From: Saprospiraceae bacterium
GTDB taxonomy: Bacteria; Bacteroidota; Bacteroidia; Chitinophagales; Saprospiraceae
Assembly: GCA_020629615.1 (NCBI GenBank)
Contig: JAHDCZ010000011.1
Span: 1-46,933 of the forward strand
DNA: 46,933 nt
Reading direction: 5' to 3'
Positions 36,401-44,684 of this stretch are shown here, one piece after another (the stretch's first letter is position 1; the number at the start of each line of letters is the position of its first letter). A program made the translations under genes and the position numbers. The notes under the pieces are model-generated. The model was not told the DNA's origin. It saw only the letters and a list, made by a program, of their open reading frames with translations, and did not search any database.

Positions 36401-37303
36401 CTAATTCAATTGTTTTGTCTCCGTTTCATTCCAAAACGGATAAAAGTTATACCATTGCTTGGGATATTTCAAAATCATTTTTTCTAGATTTTGAATATAA
36501 TCTTTCATTACCTCCTTTTCGGTTTTGTTACTACCATTTCCTTCTATCGCAAAAAACTCATAATGATATTTATTGGTTTTGACTGCAAAAACAAAACAAT
36601 AAGGTACTTTCAGTCGAGTCACCAAACTAAACGGACCAACCGGAAAATACGCATCTTGACCCAAGAAAGGTAAAAGCATTTTTTTAGATTTAACCGGATC
36701 CGAAAACCGATCACCATGAATACAAATAAGTTCTCCTGCTCTTAGGGCTCTGTTGATTTCAAATAAATGAGAATAGTCCTGTTTGATCGTTATGATATTT
36801 GTTTTTTTCTTGACCATAACTTTGTTCAACATGGCCTTTATTTGTTGGTGTTCTCCATCAAATAGAACAATATTAATGGGAACATTCAATTTATTGATGA
36901 AATGTCCAGCGATTTCCCAATTTCCAAGATGTGCGCTAATTAATATACCTCCTTTCTTTTCTTCGGCCAGTTTCCATAAATGTTGAGCACCATTAGAATT
37001 GCTGGTAAAAGGATGATCCCTTTTACTTAAAACAGCTACCTTATCAAGAATTGTCTGTCCAAAATTATAGTAACACTGATAGACATTGACAACAGATTTA
37101 AAAGGATTTAATCCTAATCTTTTTCGAAAATATGTGTAGCTGGAAATGGTCGATTTACCACCAAAAAGCAGAAAATAGAATGAAACGAAATATAAAATAA
37201 AGTAAGCAAAACTAACACCGAAAGTCTCTAGAATAAAATGAAATATTTTATATCCAGTTAGACCACCTCTTGTCTTCCCATCCCAGGATGACTGTTTTTC
37301 CAT
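36401..37303 (-). CDS. LpxL/HtrB-like lipid acyltransferase
   Basis: A 300-residue membrane-associated acyltransferase. An N-terminal hydrophobic stretch (about 19-48) is followed by the catalytic ISAHLGNWEIAGHF (H125 and E130, HX4E), then ICIHGDRFSD and LLPFLGQDAYFPVGPF. The C-terminal PKQWYNFYPFW is typical of the LpxL/HtrB family. In aryl-polyene clusters such an enzyme is thought to attach the polyene acyl chain to its lipid or glycerol acceptor. The start codon overlaps the ACP stop by one base (TAATG), so this ACP may donate the acyl group. Confidence 0.88.
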   Translation of the reverse strand: MEKQSSWDGKTRGGLTGYKIFHFILETFGVSFAYFILYFVSFYFLLFGGKSTISSYTYFRKRLGLNPFKSVVNVYQCYYNFGQTILDKVAVLSKRDHPFTSNSNGAQHLWKLAEEKKGGILISAHLGNWEIAGHFINKLNVPINIVLFDGEHQQIKAMLNKVMVKKKTNIITIKQDYSHLFEINRALRAGELICIHGDRFSDPVKSKKMLLPFLGQDAYFPVGPFSLVTRLKVPYCFVFAVKTNKYHYEFFAIEGNGSNKTEKEVMKDYIQNLEKMILKYPKQWYNFYPFWNETETKQLN

Positions 37304-37548
37304 TAGCTATTGACCTTGCTATTTATAAAGTCATAAAATTGCTTAAATGTGGCGATGTCTTTAAAGTCTTCACCAGTAGCTTTGAAACCAAAATTGGATT
37401 CAATAATAACTACTAAATCCACAAAATCAAGACTATCTAAATCCAAGGTTTCAATAAGACCTGCGTCATCAACGATTGTTGATTCGTCAACTTCAAACTC
37501 TTCTACTAAAAATTCTTTTACAGTTGAAACTATTTGATTGTATTCCAT
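37303..37548 (-). CDS. Acyl carrier protein (near the FabF-like KS)
   Basis: An 81-residue ACP with TLDLDSLDFVDLVVIIE, where Ser39 is the phosphopantetheine site. The long acidic N-terminal part (VEEFEVDESTIVDD) is normal for ACPs. Its stop overlaps the acyltransferase start by one base, and it lies 18 bases after the KS stop. This makes it a candidate carrier linking chain extension to acyl transfer. It is the third ACP of the cluster, the others being at 27501 and 33447. Confidence 0.92.
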   Translation of the reverse strand: MEYNQIVSTVKEFLVEEFEVDESTIVDDAGLIETLDLDSLDFVDLVVIIESNFGFKATGEDFKDIATFKQFYDFINSKVNS

Positions 37549-37566
37549 AACGATTACCTAAAAAGG

Positions 37567-38790
37567 TTATTTCTTAAATTTCTTTAAAATTAGGGTTGAA
37601 TTGGTTCCTCCAAATCCAAATGAATTAGAAAGTACCGTATCAACCTTCAAATCTATTCTTTTTTCTGCAATTTTCAATTTTGTAGAAGACTCATCTGGAT
37701 TTTCAAAGTTAATATTTGGGGCTATGAATGAATCTTGCATCATTAAAATACTATATACAATCTCACTCGCTCCTGCCATCCAACACTCATGTCCCGTCAT
37801 CGACTTAGTCGAACTTACCCAAGGAACATCAGTACCAAAAACCTCTGCGATTGATTCGGCCTCACTTTTATCCCCTACTGGAGTTGAGGTAGCATGTGCA
37901 TTAATGTAGTCAATATCTGTTAGCTGAACTCCAGCGTCCGCAATACATCTTTTCAGAGATTTAATAGGGCCATCTACACTTGGCTTAGAAATATGTGCTC
38001 CGTTAGATGAAAATCCGTAGCCTATCACTTCTGCCAAAATAGGTGCTCCTCGTTGAATTGCAGACTCATATGATTCTAAAATTACAGTTGCCGCACCACC
38101 ACTAGGCACTAAACCATCTCTATCCTTATCGAAAGGTCTTGATGCTTTTGTGGGATCATTTTCCAGAATTGAAAAGGCACTTAAGCCATCAAAACTTCCC
38201 ATTGCAAATTTATTTACTTCTTGAGCGCCTCCACAAATCACTCTTTCTTGCAATCCATTTTTGATAAGAACATATGCCAAACCTATTGAATGAGATCCAC
38301 TGGCGCAGGCTGCACTTACAGTAAAATTTATACCCGTTACTTTAAATATCGTGGATAAATTCATTGTTACTGTCGAATTCATCGCTTGGAAGATGGCACC
38401 TGATCCCAAGAGCGTCGTATCTTTTTTCTCTCTTATAGCATCAACAGAATCGATTACAGCTCTTGCAGAACTGTCATTGCCATAAATGACTCCCGTTTCA
38501 TTTTTTTCAAGAAAATCATTATCCATTTTGCTCATTTCTAGAGCTTGAACAGTGGCCATATACGCATACTCGCCTTCTTCGGCTAATTGAATACGTTGCC
38601 TTCTCGGCAAAAGCCCTTTTAAAGTAGGTCGTTCTAAGTGTCCCGTCAGACCGGAGCGAAAACCAAACTCTTTTCTTTCTTGATCTAAAACTATTCCAGA
38701 CTTTCCGTGATACAAAGAGTTTTTAACTTCATCTAGGGTTGTCCCAAGACAAGAATAAATTCCGATACCTGTTATAACTACTCTTTGCAT
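37567..38790 (-). CDS. Beta-ketoacyl-ACP synthase, FabF-like (first KS of the minus arm)
   Basis: A 407-residue KAS II-type enzyme with an intact triad: VSAACASGSHSIG (C162), NAHATSTPVGD (H299) and STKSMTGHECWMAG (H334). The HATSTP and GHECWMAGASE variants are typical of aryl-polyene KSs of the ApeR/FabF type. It is preceded by FabG (40 bases) and followed by an ACP (18 bases), which suggests a role in early extension or priming. Confidence 0.92.
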   Translation of the reverse strand: MQRVVITGIGIYSCLGTTLDEVKNSLYHGKSGIVLDQERKEFGFRSGLTGHLERPTLKGLLPRRQRIQLAEEGEYAYMATVQALEMSKMDNDFLEKNETGVIYGNDSSARAVIDSVDAIREKKDTTLLGSGAIFQAMNSTVTMNLSTIFKVTGINFTVSAACASGSHSIGLAYVLIKNGLQERVICGGAQEVNKFAMGSFDGLSAFSILENDPTKASRPFDKDRDGLVPSGGAATVILESYESAIQRGAPILAEVIGYGFSSNGAHISKPSVDGPIKSLKRCIADAGVQLTDIDYINAHATSTPVGDKSEAESIAEVFGTDVPWVSSTKSMTGHECWMAGASEIVYSILMMQDSFIAPNINFENPDESSTKLKIAEKRIDLKVDTVLSNSFGFGGTNSTLILKKFKK

Positions 38791-38830
38791 TGTTTTACAT
38801 TGAAAAGTTCAATCTACTAAATTTAAGAAA

Positions 38831-39559
38831 TTAAGTATATAGCCCACCATTGACAGAGATCACCTCACCTGTGATATAACTCGCTTCCTTTTTACATAAA
38901 AAATCAACAACCGAAGCAACTTCATCGGCTGTTCCAAATCTTCTAGCCGGGATAAATGTTTTCCATTGCGCCTCATCAATATCTTCGGTCATTTCAGTTT
39001 TAATGAATCCAGGCGCCACACAATTCACTGTAATGTTTTTCCTACTAATTTCTTGAGCCAAAGATTTTGATGCTGCAATTACACCCGCCTTAGCGGCAGA
39101 ATAATTCGTCTGACCAGCCATACCCTTAATACCTGAAAGTGAAACAACATTAACAATTCGGCCATATTTATTTCTTATCATCTTTTTCAGTACTTCAGTT
39201 GTAACTGTAAAAAATCCACCTAAATGAATATCCAGTACATCATCCCACTCTTCGTCAGTCATCCAAACCATCAGATTGTCCTTTCTGATACCTGCGTTAT
39301 TAACTAAAATCTCAATACACTGTCCGTCATGACTCTCGTGCCAAGATGAGATAGCCTTTCTAACTTCTTCTTTATTAGCGACATCAAATTGAAGCAAAGA
39401 AGCTTGCCCCCCTTCTTCCTCAATCATTTTAACAACCTCATTCGCTGCATCACTGTTACTACGATAGTTGATAACAACATGATAGCCTTGACGAGCTATA
39501 CGTAAAGCAATCGCACGACCGATTCCTCTACTTCCTCCTGTGATCATCGCATACTTCAT
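38831..39559 (-). CDS. 3-oxoacyl-ACP reductase (FabG-like SDR)
   Basis: A 242-residue short-chain dehydrogenase with the cofactor motif TGGSRGIGRAIA (7-18), LVNNAGI, catalytic Ser140, and YSAAK (Y153, K157), ending in GEVISVNGGLYT. It reduces the 3-keto group of the growing polyene on ACP using NADPH, matching ApeQ in aryl-polyene systems. Its start is two bases after the lyase stop. No enoyl reductase is present in the cluster, as expected for a polyene. Confidence 0.92.
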   Translation of the reverse strand: MKYAMITGGSRGIGRAIALRIARQGYHVVINYRSNSDAANEVVKMIEEEGGQASLLQFDVANKEEVRKAISSWHESHDGQCIEILVNNAGIRKDNLMVWMTDEEWDDVLDIHLGGFFTVTTEVLKKMIRNKYGRIVNVVSLSGIKGMAGQTNYSAAKAGVIAASKSLAQEISRKNITVNCVAPGFIKTEMTEDIDEAQWKTFIPARRFGTADEVASVVDFLCKKEASYITGEVISVNGGLYT

Positions 39560-39561
39560 CT

Positions 39562-41097
39562 TTATTTTTTCAAGTGATTTACTAAGTTTTTCATTTCTCG
39601 ATAACGGGGCTTGTCTTGAATAATAGTTTCCACGATCTGTCTAAGATTACTATAAGTTACAGCGTTCTCGGTAGAAAGTGAATCTTTTATCTCTAAGTAA
39701 TCAACAGCTTGCAATACTGACATCATACCGATAGCCATCACTTCAAAACTATTATCAATTACCTTTTTGGTAATTAAGGCAGCATTCGTACCCATCGAAA
39801 CGATGTCCTGATTATCATTATTCGTCGGAATACTGTGTACATACATTGGATTACTTAACATCTGATTTTCTGCCGTTGTCGAGGTCGCTGTAAATTGCAT
39901 TCCTTGTATTCCAAAATTCAATCCCAATCTGCCAAGATTAATAAAAGGACTCAACTTATCATTTATTTTGCTATTCATCAAAAAGTTTATCTGACGTTCA
40001 CAAAGCATTGATAATTTGGTTATTGCAATCTTCAACTTATCCATTTCTAAGGAAACATAATCACCATGAAAGTTGCCTCCATGTAGTACATTTTTACCTT
40101 TATAATCTACAATAGGATTGTCGTTGGCTGAATTTAGTTCTGCGATCAAGACCGCCTCAACGCTCTCAATAGTATCTTTTATTGGACCTAATACTTGTGG
40201 CACACAACGAATAGAATAATACTCTTGTAGCTTTTCAACTAAGACGTCTTCGGTTTGATCATTAGATTTTAATGAAGCATATCTATTTTTGGTACGCTGA
40301 CTACCCACTAATAATTTCCTCATTTCCTCCGCAACAGCTGTTTGACCCTTGTGCATTTTAGCCCCATTCAAAATATCTGAATGATGATCGTCATAAGACT
40401 CCGTTATCTCATTTAGGAATGCCGACATAATCAGGGACCAATTCAATAATTTCTTGGCATTCCAAACGTTGACCAATCCTATACCCGTCATCGCAGATGT
40501 ACCATTAATTAGAGAAAGTCCTTCCCTAAGATAAACTTTTAGTGGAGTGATATTTGCTTCTTGAAATACCTCTTTGGCATCCCTATTCTTCCCTCGGTAT
40601 AAAAGTTCTCCTTCGCCGATTAATCCTAAAGCCAAATGTGATAATTGTACAAGATCCCCACTCGCACCAACTCCTCCATGTTCAAATATTTGAGGAGCGA
40701 TTTCATTATTTAAAAATGTGGCCAACAACTGAACTGTTGATTCATGTACACCAGAAAAAGCTTTTGACATACTAACCAAGCGAGCAAAGGTTATTGCTCT
40801 TGCCAGCTCAGAAGATAATACATTTCCTGAACCAGAAGAGTGGCTACGGATTAGATTATATTGCAAAGCATTTAGATCATCCTTTGGAATAATATGTTGA
40901 GCCATCGGACCAAAACCAGTATTCACTCCATAGATAATCTTGTCTTTTGAAAATCCTATAAGGAACTCATGACTTTTTCGAAGAGCTTCAATACAACTTG
41001 CATCAAGCTCAACCGAGTAATTTTCAAAGACTACATTACAAAAATCGTCTAGAGAAACGATTTTGCTTGATATCGTGATATTTTTTTTCAGAAGCAA
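39562..41097 (-). CDS. Tyrosine/histidine ammonia-lyase family (probable tyrosine ammonia-lyase)
   Basis: A 511-residue MIO-type lyase. Catalytic Tyr56 lies in IYGVNTGFGPMAQ. The substrate-pocket region is NLIRSHSSGSG, and the MIO triad A145-S146-G147 lies in HGGVGASGDLVQLSHLALGLIGEG-type sequence. Long stretches such as ENQMLSNPMYVHSIP, NDNQDIVSMGTNAA and HGGNFHGDYVSLEMD match what I remember of the Flavobacterium johnsoniae tyrosine ammonia-lyase. This favours tyrosine over histidine, with 4-coumarate as product and polyene starter. It is the first gene of the minus arm. The start is TTG with an in-frame stop just upstream; translation from a weak start could tune expression. Confidence 0.9.
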   Translation of the reverse strand: MLLKKNITISSKIVSLDDFCNVVFENYSVELDASCIEALRKSHEFLIGFSKDKIIYGVNTGFGPMAQHIIPKDDLNALQYNLIRSHSSGSGNVLSSELARAITFARLVSMSKAFSGVHESTVQLLATFLNNEIAPQIFEHGGVGASGDLVQLSHLALGLIGEGELLYRGKNRDAKEVFQEANITPLKVYLREGLSLINGTSAMTGIGLVNVWNAKKLLNWSLIMSAFLNEITESYDDHHSDILNGAKMHKGQTAVAEEMRKLLVGSQRTKNRYASLKSNDQTEDVLVEKLQEYYSIRCVPQVLGPIKDTIESVEAVLIAELNSANDNPIVDYKGKNVLHGGNFHGDYVSLEMDKLKIAITKLSMLCERQINFLMNSKINDKLSPFINLGRLGLNFGIQGMQFTATSTTAENQMLSNPMYVHSIPTNNDNQDIVSMGTNAALITKKVIDNSFEVMAIGMMSVLQAVDYLEIKDSLSTENAVTYSNLRQIVETIIQDKPRYREMKNLVNHLKK

Positions 41098-41120
41098 TTA
41101 GTTTTTTCGAACGGCGAAAA

Positions 41121-41128
41121 TAAACATA
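41121..41128 (-). promoter_or_regulatory. Possible -7 element for the minus-arm operon
   Basis: TATGTTTA on the minus strand matches seven of eight positions of a TAnnTTTG-like element, 24 bases before the TTG start of the lyase. No good -33 TTG element lies at the right distance. The divergent 41098-41208 region must hold the promoter of the long operon, but the exact site is uncertain. Confidence 0.28.
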
Positions 41129-41268
41129 TTTAGCGTAAAATGAACTAAGAATTCACCATAATTCGAAGGTCGTAAAAGATTGCTATCACTAACGAGTACG
41201 ACAATAAATTGAATTTAAATCGCCAATTTCAAGTGGGTTCATTAACTTGGATGATACAAATACAAATT

Positions 41269-42687
41269 ATGTTGAAATCAAGATTCTTAAGCTGTACGTT
41301 ATTCTTCTTTATTCTTCAGTATTCGATTCTATGTCAAGAGACTATAACTGTCGGTAATACTACTTTAACAGAAAGAGAGGTTGCGATTGGCATCCAAGTT
41401 CCATGGGAAATGCTTTATGGACCAGATAAGCACCTTTGGGTTACCGAACGAAGAGGAAAAGTCTTACGAATCGAACCAGAAACTGGAAACACTGTCACCA
41501 TATTGGATATCCAAGATAAAGTTGAAGCAAGCTCTGAGCCAGGGCTATTAGGGATGTGCTTACATCCTGATTTTGAAAACGAGCCACTCGTATATTTGGT
41601 TTACACCTATGCTCAAGGTTTTCAATTGAAAGAAAGACTTGTGAGTTACGAATGGGATGGTGAATCACTAATTGACGAAGTGATCTTGTTGGATGAACTC
41701 AATGCTGCAGGTATTCATAATGGATCTAGAATTATCATCAGCTCGGATGATAAAATATTTATGACAACTGGTGATGTAGGCAGTGCTAATCTCTCTCAAA
41801 ACATGAACAGTTTGAGCGGTAAACTATTGAGAATCAATCTGGATGGTAGCATTCCCAATGACAATCCAAATCCCGACAGTTACATCTACTCATATGGCCA
41901 CCGTAATGCTCAAGGCTTGGCATACGGACCAAATGGTCAACTATATTCATCAGAACATGGCGCCCAACAATACGACGAAGTAAATCTCATTGAGGAAAAT
42001 CGAAATTATGGTTGGCCCAATGTTGAGGGTGAATGCAATACAAATTTGGAAATTTCATTTTGTGATCAATTTAATGTCAAGGAACCATTGCTCCAGTTCG
42101 CTCCATGTATTGCCATTAATGATATTCACTATTACAATCATGAGTCTTTTCCAGAATGGAGTGGGAAAATGCTCATGGCAGTTCTTGGAGGCTTAGGATT
42201 TAACAGTCCTTCGCCAGGCTTGATAGTCATGACTTTTAATGAGGACGGAACAGATATCACAGATAATACCACTTACTTCACGGACTATGGAAGACTTAGA
42301 GACGTTTGCTCAAATCCTGTAAATGGTGCAATCTATATCGCGACAAATGGCCCTGGGTATCCAAGTTCAGGACCGAATCGTATTATTGAATATCGAAATT
42401 TGAATTATAATCCAAATGTCTCTACTAAAGAGTTCAATGAAGCAGATCAATTTATTAAAATAACTCCAAATTATTTAAAAACTGGTCAAGATATCAATAT
42501 CGAATTTTCCGAAAGTTTTAAAAATTCAAAATTCGAATTATACAGAATGGATGGCAAAAAAATAATGGAAGGTACTGTTCATAGTTCCATCGAAACTATT
42601 CGGAATAATACACTTACGTCTGGAAACTATTACTTAAGAGCAGAGTCTAGAAGAGGAGTAATTACCAAAAAAATTGTGGTTCAATAA
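41269..42687 (+). CDS. Secreted PQQ-type glucose/sorbosone dehydrogenase with T9SS domain
   Basis: From the ATG at 41269 the protein has 472 residues, starting MLKSRFL with a clean signal peptide (ending SILCQ). The frame extends 20 residues upstream to 41209, but this part masks the leader. The beta-propeller domain shows VPWEMLYGPD, LLGMCLHPDF, GIHNGSRI and GHRNAQGLAYGPNGQL followed by SSEHG. These are the usual marks of soluble aldose/sorbosone dehydrogenases. The last 75 residues form a T9SS-type sorting domain (ITPNYLKTGQ, LYRMDGKKI, ending KIVVQ). It is divergent from the pigment operon and probably unrelated to it. The sugar substrate is unknown. Confidence 0.88.
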   Translation: MLKSRFLSCTLFFFILQYSILCQETITVGNTTLTEREVAIGIQVPWEMLYGPDKHLWVTERRGKVLRIEPETGNTVTILDIQDKVEASSEPGLLGMCLHPDFENEPLVYLVYTYAQGFQLKERLVSYEWDGESLIDEVILLDELNAAGIHNGSRIIISSDDKIFMTTGDVGSANLSQNMNSLSGKLLRINLDGSIPNDNPNPDSYIYSYGHRNAQGLAYGPNGQLYSSEHGAQQYDEVNLIEENRNYGWPNVEGECNTNLEISFCDQFNVKEPLLQFAPCIAINDIHYYNHESFPEWSGKMLMAVLGGLGFNSPSPGLIVMTFNEDGTDITDNTTYFTDYGRLRDVCSNPVNGAIYIATNGPGYPSSGPNRIIEYRNLNYNPNVSTKEFNEADQFIKITPNYLKTGQDINIEFSESFKNSKFELYRMDGKKIMEGTVHSSIETIRNNTLTSGNYYLRAESRRGVITKKIVVQ

Positions 42688-42699
42688 AAGATCAAATAT

Positions 42700-44598
42700 T
42701 TAAGTCATGTACTCCCAAGCCGATTGATAACTGTTATGTTTTTCAAAATATTCAGCCATACGGACATATAAAGGATGATAGCTTAGCGTCGACATGTCGC
42801 CAATCACGGTCAATTTCTTTCTAGCTCTTGTCATGGCAACATTTAAACGTCGAAAATCTTTTAAGAATCCAATCTCTCCGCTTTCATTTGATCGAACTAA
42901 TGAAATATAAATGACATCTTTTTCTTGACCTTGAAAACCATCAATTGTGTTCACTTCGATGTCCATTCCGCGAAAGCGGTCCTCCTCTTCTTGTTCTCCT
43001 TTAATGTATCGAACTTGCTCGGCATAAGGACTAATGATTCCAATTTCTGCATTCTTCAACAAATCAAAATGTTGTAAAAGGTGCTCTCTTAAAATAAAAT
43101 ACTCTCCTTCGTTCTTTAAACTTCGATGCTCTTCATTAAAAGTCTCTTCAAATCCGCATCCACTCGTATCAATGAAGCAGATAGGAGCTGTATCATTTTC
43201 AAGCATATGATGTGCTACCTTTTCATTACTAAAAAGCTGATCTTGATAAAATTCCGAATTTGAAAAACCCAATATTTTATCATTCATTCGATACTGTTCT
43301 TTCAGAAGAGAACAATGAGAGGCAACATTTGTCATTCGATCCAAAATAGTTTCTTCCAAACCAAGTTTCTTAGCTTTATCACTCTTCACAGTAGGTGGCA
43401 ATTGAAAGTGGTCTCCTACCAAAAAAACGCGTTTCGCCTTGAGCATAGCCGCCCAGCACTCTGCTTCTAGAGTTTGAGAAGCCTCATCAATAATTAAAGT
43501 TTCAAAATTGAGATGATTTATATTTCGGTTGGCCACACTGATTAAGGTGGTTGCTATAACTTGAGCACTTTCAACAATTTGACGTGTCAGTTTCTCTTCT
43601 AAATCGTCCGCCCACTGCCTTAAGTCTTTTGACTCTTTGTACAAAGCTCTTCGCCTTGCATGTTCTTTCGAACCGAATTTTCTTTTAAATGTACTAGCTT
43701 GTTTAATCAAAGCTTCTGATTCAATCCGCACTTTTTTAATGTGATTCCACTCCGGATGATTCCTAGATTTTTCTGACAAAGTAAGATGCCCAACACTATC
43801 TCCTATTCTAGTCACGTTACCAATGCGAAGAACTTTAAGCCCTTTTTCATCAAGTCTTCTTACCAATAAATCGACCGCGTTATTGCTCGGAGCACAAACT
43901 AAAATTCGTTTTTCGTTTTGCAAAATAGCTTTAACCAAGGCTACAATTGTGGTCGTCTTACCTGTTCCTGGAGGGCCGTGAATTATTCCAAAATTCCTAG
44001 CTCTCAAACAAGTCCTAATTGCTTCATTCTGAACTAAATTCAAATAGGGGTCTATGAATAATGAATTATCTTTTTGATGAAAAGTATCTCCTAAATTCGA
44101 CTTTCGTCGAATGCCTTCACGAAGAATTTTGATATGTTCATCTTTAGATTCAATCACCGCTTTTATGGCAGATTTCATCACTTTATAACTACGTTCGTCA
44201 TAAATCATTCGAACACTAAACACCCCATGATCGGGCAAGCCATCTTTCTCAATATGCCTAATACTCAGGATAATGGCCATCTTGTTTTTACGGACATAAG
44301 ATACTGTTGCTTTATATTCTTTAATTTCTTCAGCTTCGAAAACCAAAGAACATCCAATACCTGTTTTGAACTTATGCGGCTGATCCAAGTGTTTTGTTCG
44401 TTCTAGAACAATTTCAATACGCTCACCAATAGTGTAAAACTTTTTAGAAATAATCACCGGAGACCAAAGTATTCCCGAAGAAATTAATTCATGCTTTCCT
44501 TTCGCTTTGGAAAGATTTCTAAAATATTCCTCTTCACTTTTCCTCTCTTCTTCAATCGCATTTAAAATAATCTGGTAACGATCTTTGTCCATATCCAC
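42700..44598 (-). CDS. SF1 helicase, UPF1/SMUBP2-like (AAA_11/AAA_12)
   Basis: A 632-residue superfamily 1B helicase. The N-terminal 150 residues form a beta-barrel-like domain. The Walker A motif IHGPPGTGKTTTI lies near 208, motif II DEASQ near 373 and VGDHFQLPPTV near 395. LKEQYRMND, IDGFQGQEKDVIYISLVRS and NVAMTRARKKLTV complete the helicase motifs. Bacterial members of this family are poorly studied but likely act on DNA or RNA 5' to 3'. The frame opens with GTG at 44598; the ATG at 44592 is equally good. It converges with the sugar dehydrogenase gene (12 bases) and is divergent from the GTPase. Confidence 0.92.
   Translation of the reverse strand: MDMDKDRYQIILNAIEEERKSEEEYFRNLSKAKGKHELISSGILWSPVIISKKFYTIGERIEIVLERTKHLDQPHKFKTGIGCSLVFEAEEIKEYKATVSYVRKNKMAIILSIRHIEKDGLPDHGVFSVRMIYDERSYKVMKSAIKAVIESKDEHIKILREGIRRKSNLGDTFHQKDNSLFIDPYLNLVQNEAIRTCLRARNFGIIHGPPGTGKTTTIVALVKAILQNEKRILVCAPSNNAVDLLVRRLDEKGLKVLRIGNVTRIGDSVGHLTLSEKSRNHPEWNHIKKVRIESEALIKQASTFKRKFGSKEHARRRALYKESKDLRQWADDLEEKLTRQIVESAQVIATTLISVANRNINHLNFETLIIDEASQTLEAECWAAMLKAKRVFLVGDHFQLPPTVKSDKAKKLGLEETILDRMTNVASHCSLLKEQYRMNDKILGFSNSEFYQDQLFSNEKVAHHMLENDTAPICFIDTSGCGFEETFNEEHRSLKNEGEYFILREHLLQHFDLLKNAEIGIISPYAEQVRYIKGEQEEEDRFRGMDIEVNTIDGFQGQEKDVIYISLVRSNESGEIGFLKDFRRLNVAMTRARKKLTVIGDMSTLSYHPLYVRMAEYFEKHNSYQSAWEYMT
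42965..42977 (+). repeat. Variant motif ATTCCGCGAAAGC, second copy
   Basis: Identical 13-mer to that at 35128-35140 (opposite strand). On the helicase strand it is read in a frame encoding RFRGM. Confidence 0.5.
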
Positions 44599-44684
44599 GA
44601 ATAAACGGCTTTTAAACTAAAATCTATAAATGAAATGATCGATATTTACCTTAGCTTGAGGAATGTTCAAGACAAAAACATGAC

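Larger units (their letters stand above)
10328..41097. other. Aryl-polyene / flexirubin-type pigment biosynthetic gene cluster
   Basis: Two convergent gene sets (10328-19961 plus; 41097-19967 minus) hold 29 genes with almost no intergenic space, and many junctions overlap by 1 to 14 bases. The content matches the aryl-polyene family: aromatic amino acid lyase, adenylate-forming ligases, several FabF-like ketosynthases, ACPs, AcpS, FabG, two hot-dog dehydratases, thioesterase, LolA-like protein, lipoprotein, MMPL exporter, acyltransferases and methyltransferase. The lyase and CrtI-like, halogenase-like and C45 enzymes point toward the flexirubin branch seen in Bacteroidota. Both borders are visible: DUF5686 on the left and a sugar dehydrogenase on the right. 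No darA/darB genes were recognised. Confidence 0.85.

Noticed and set aside
31161-38790. Ordinary fatty acid synthesis operon
   Set aside because: There is no FabD, FabH or enoyl reductase. A CLF-like protein, multiple KSs, an aromatic ammonia-lyase and export genes fit a polyene pathway instead.
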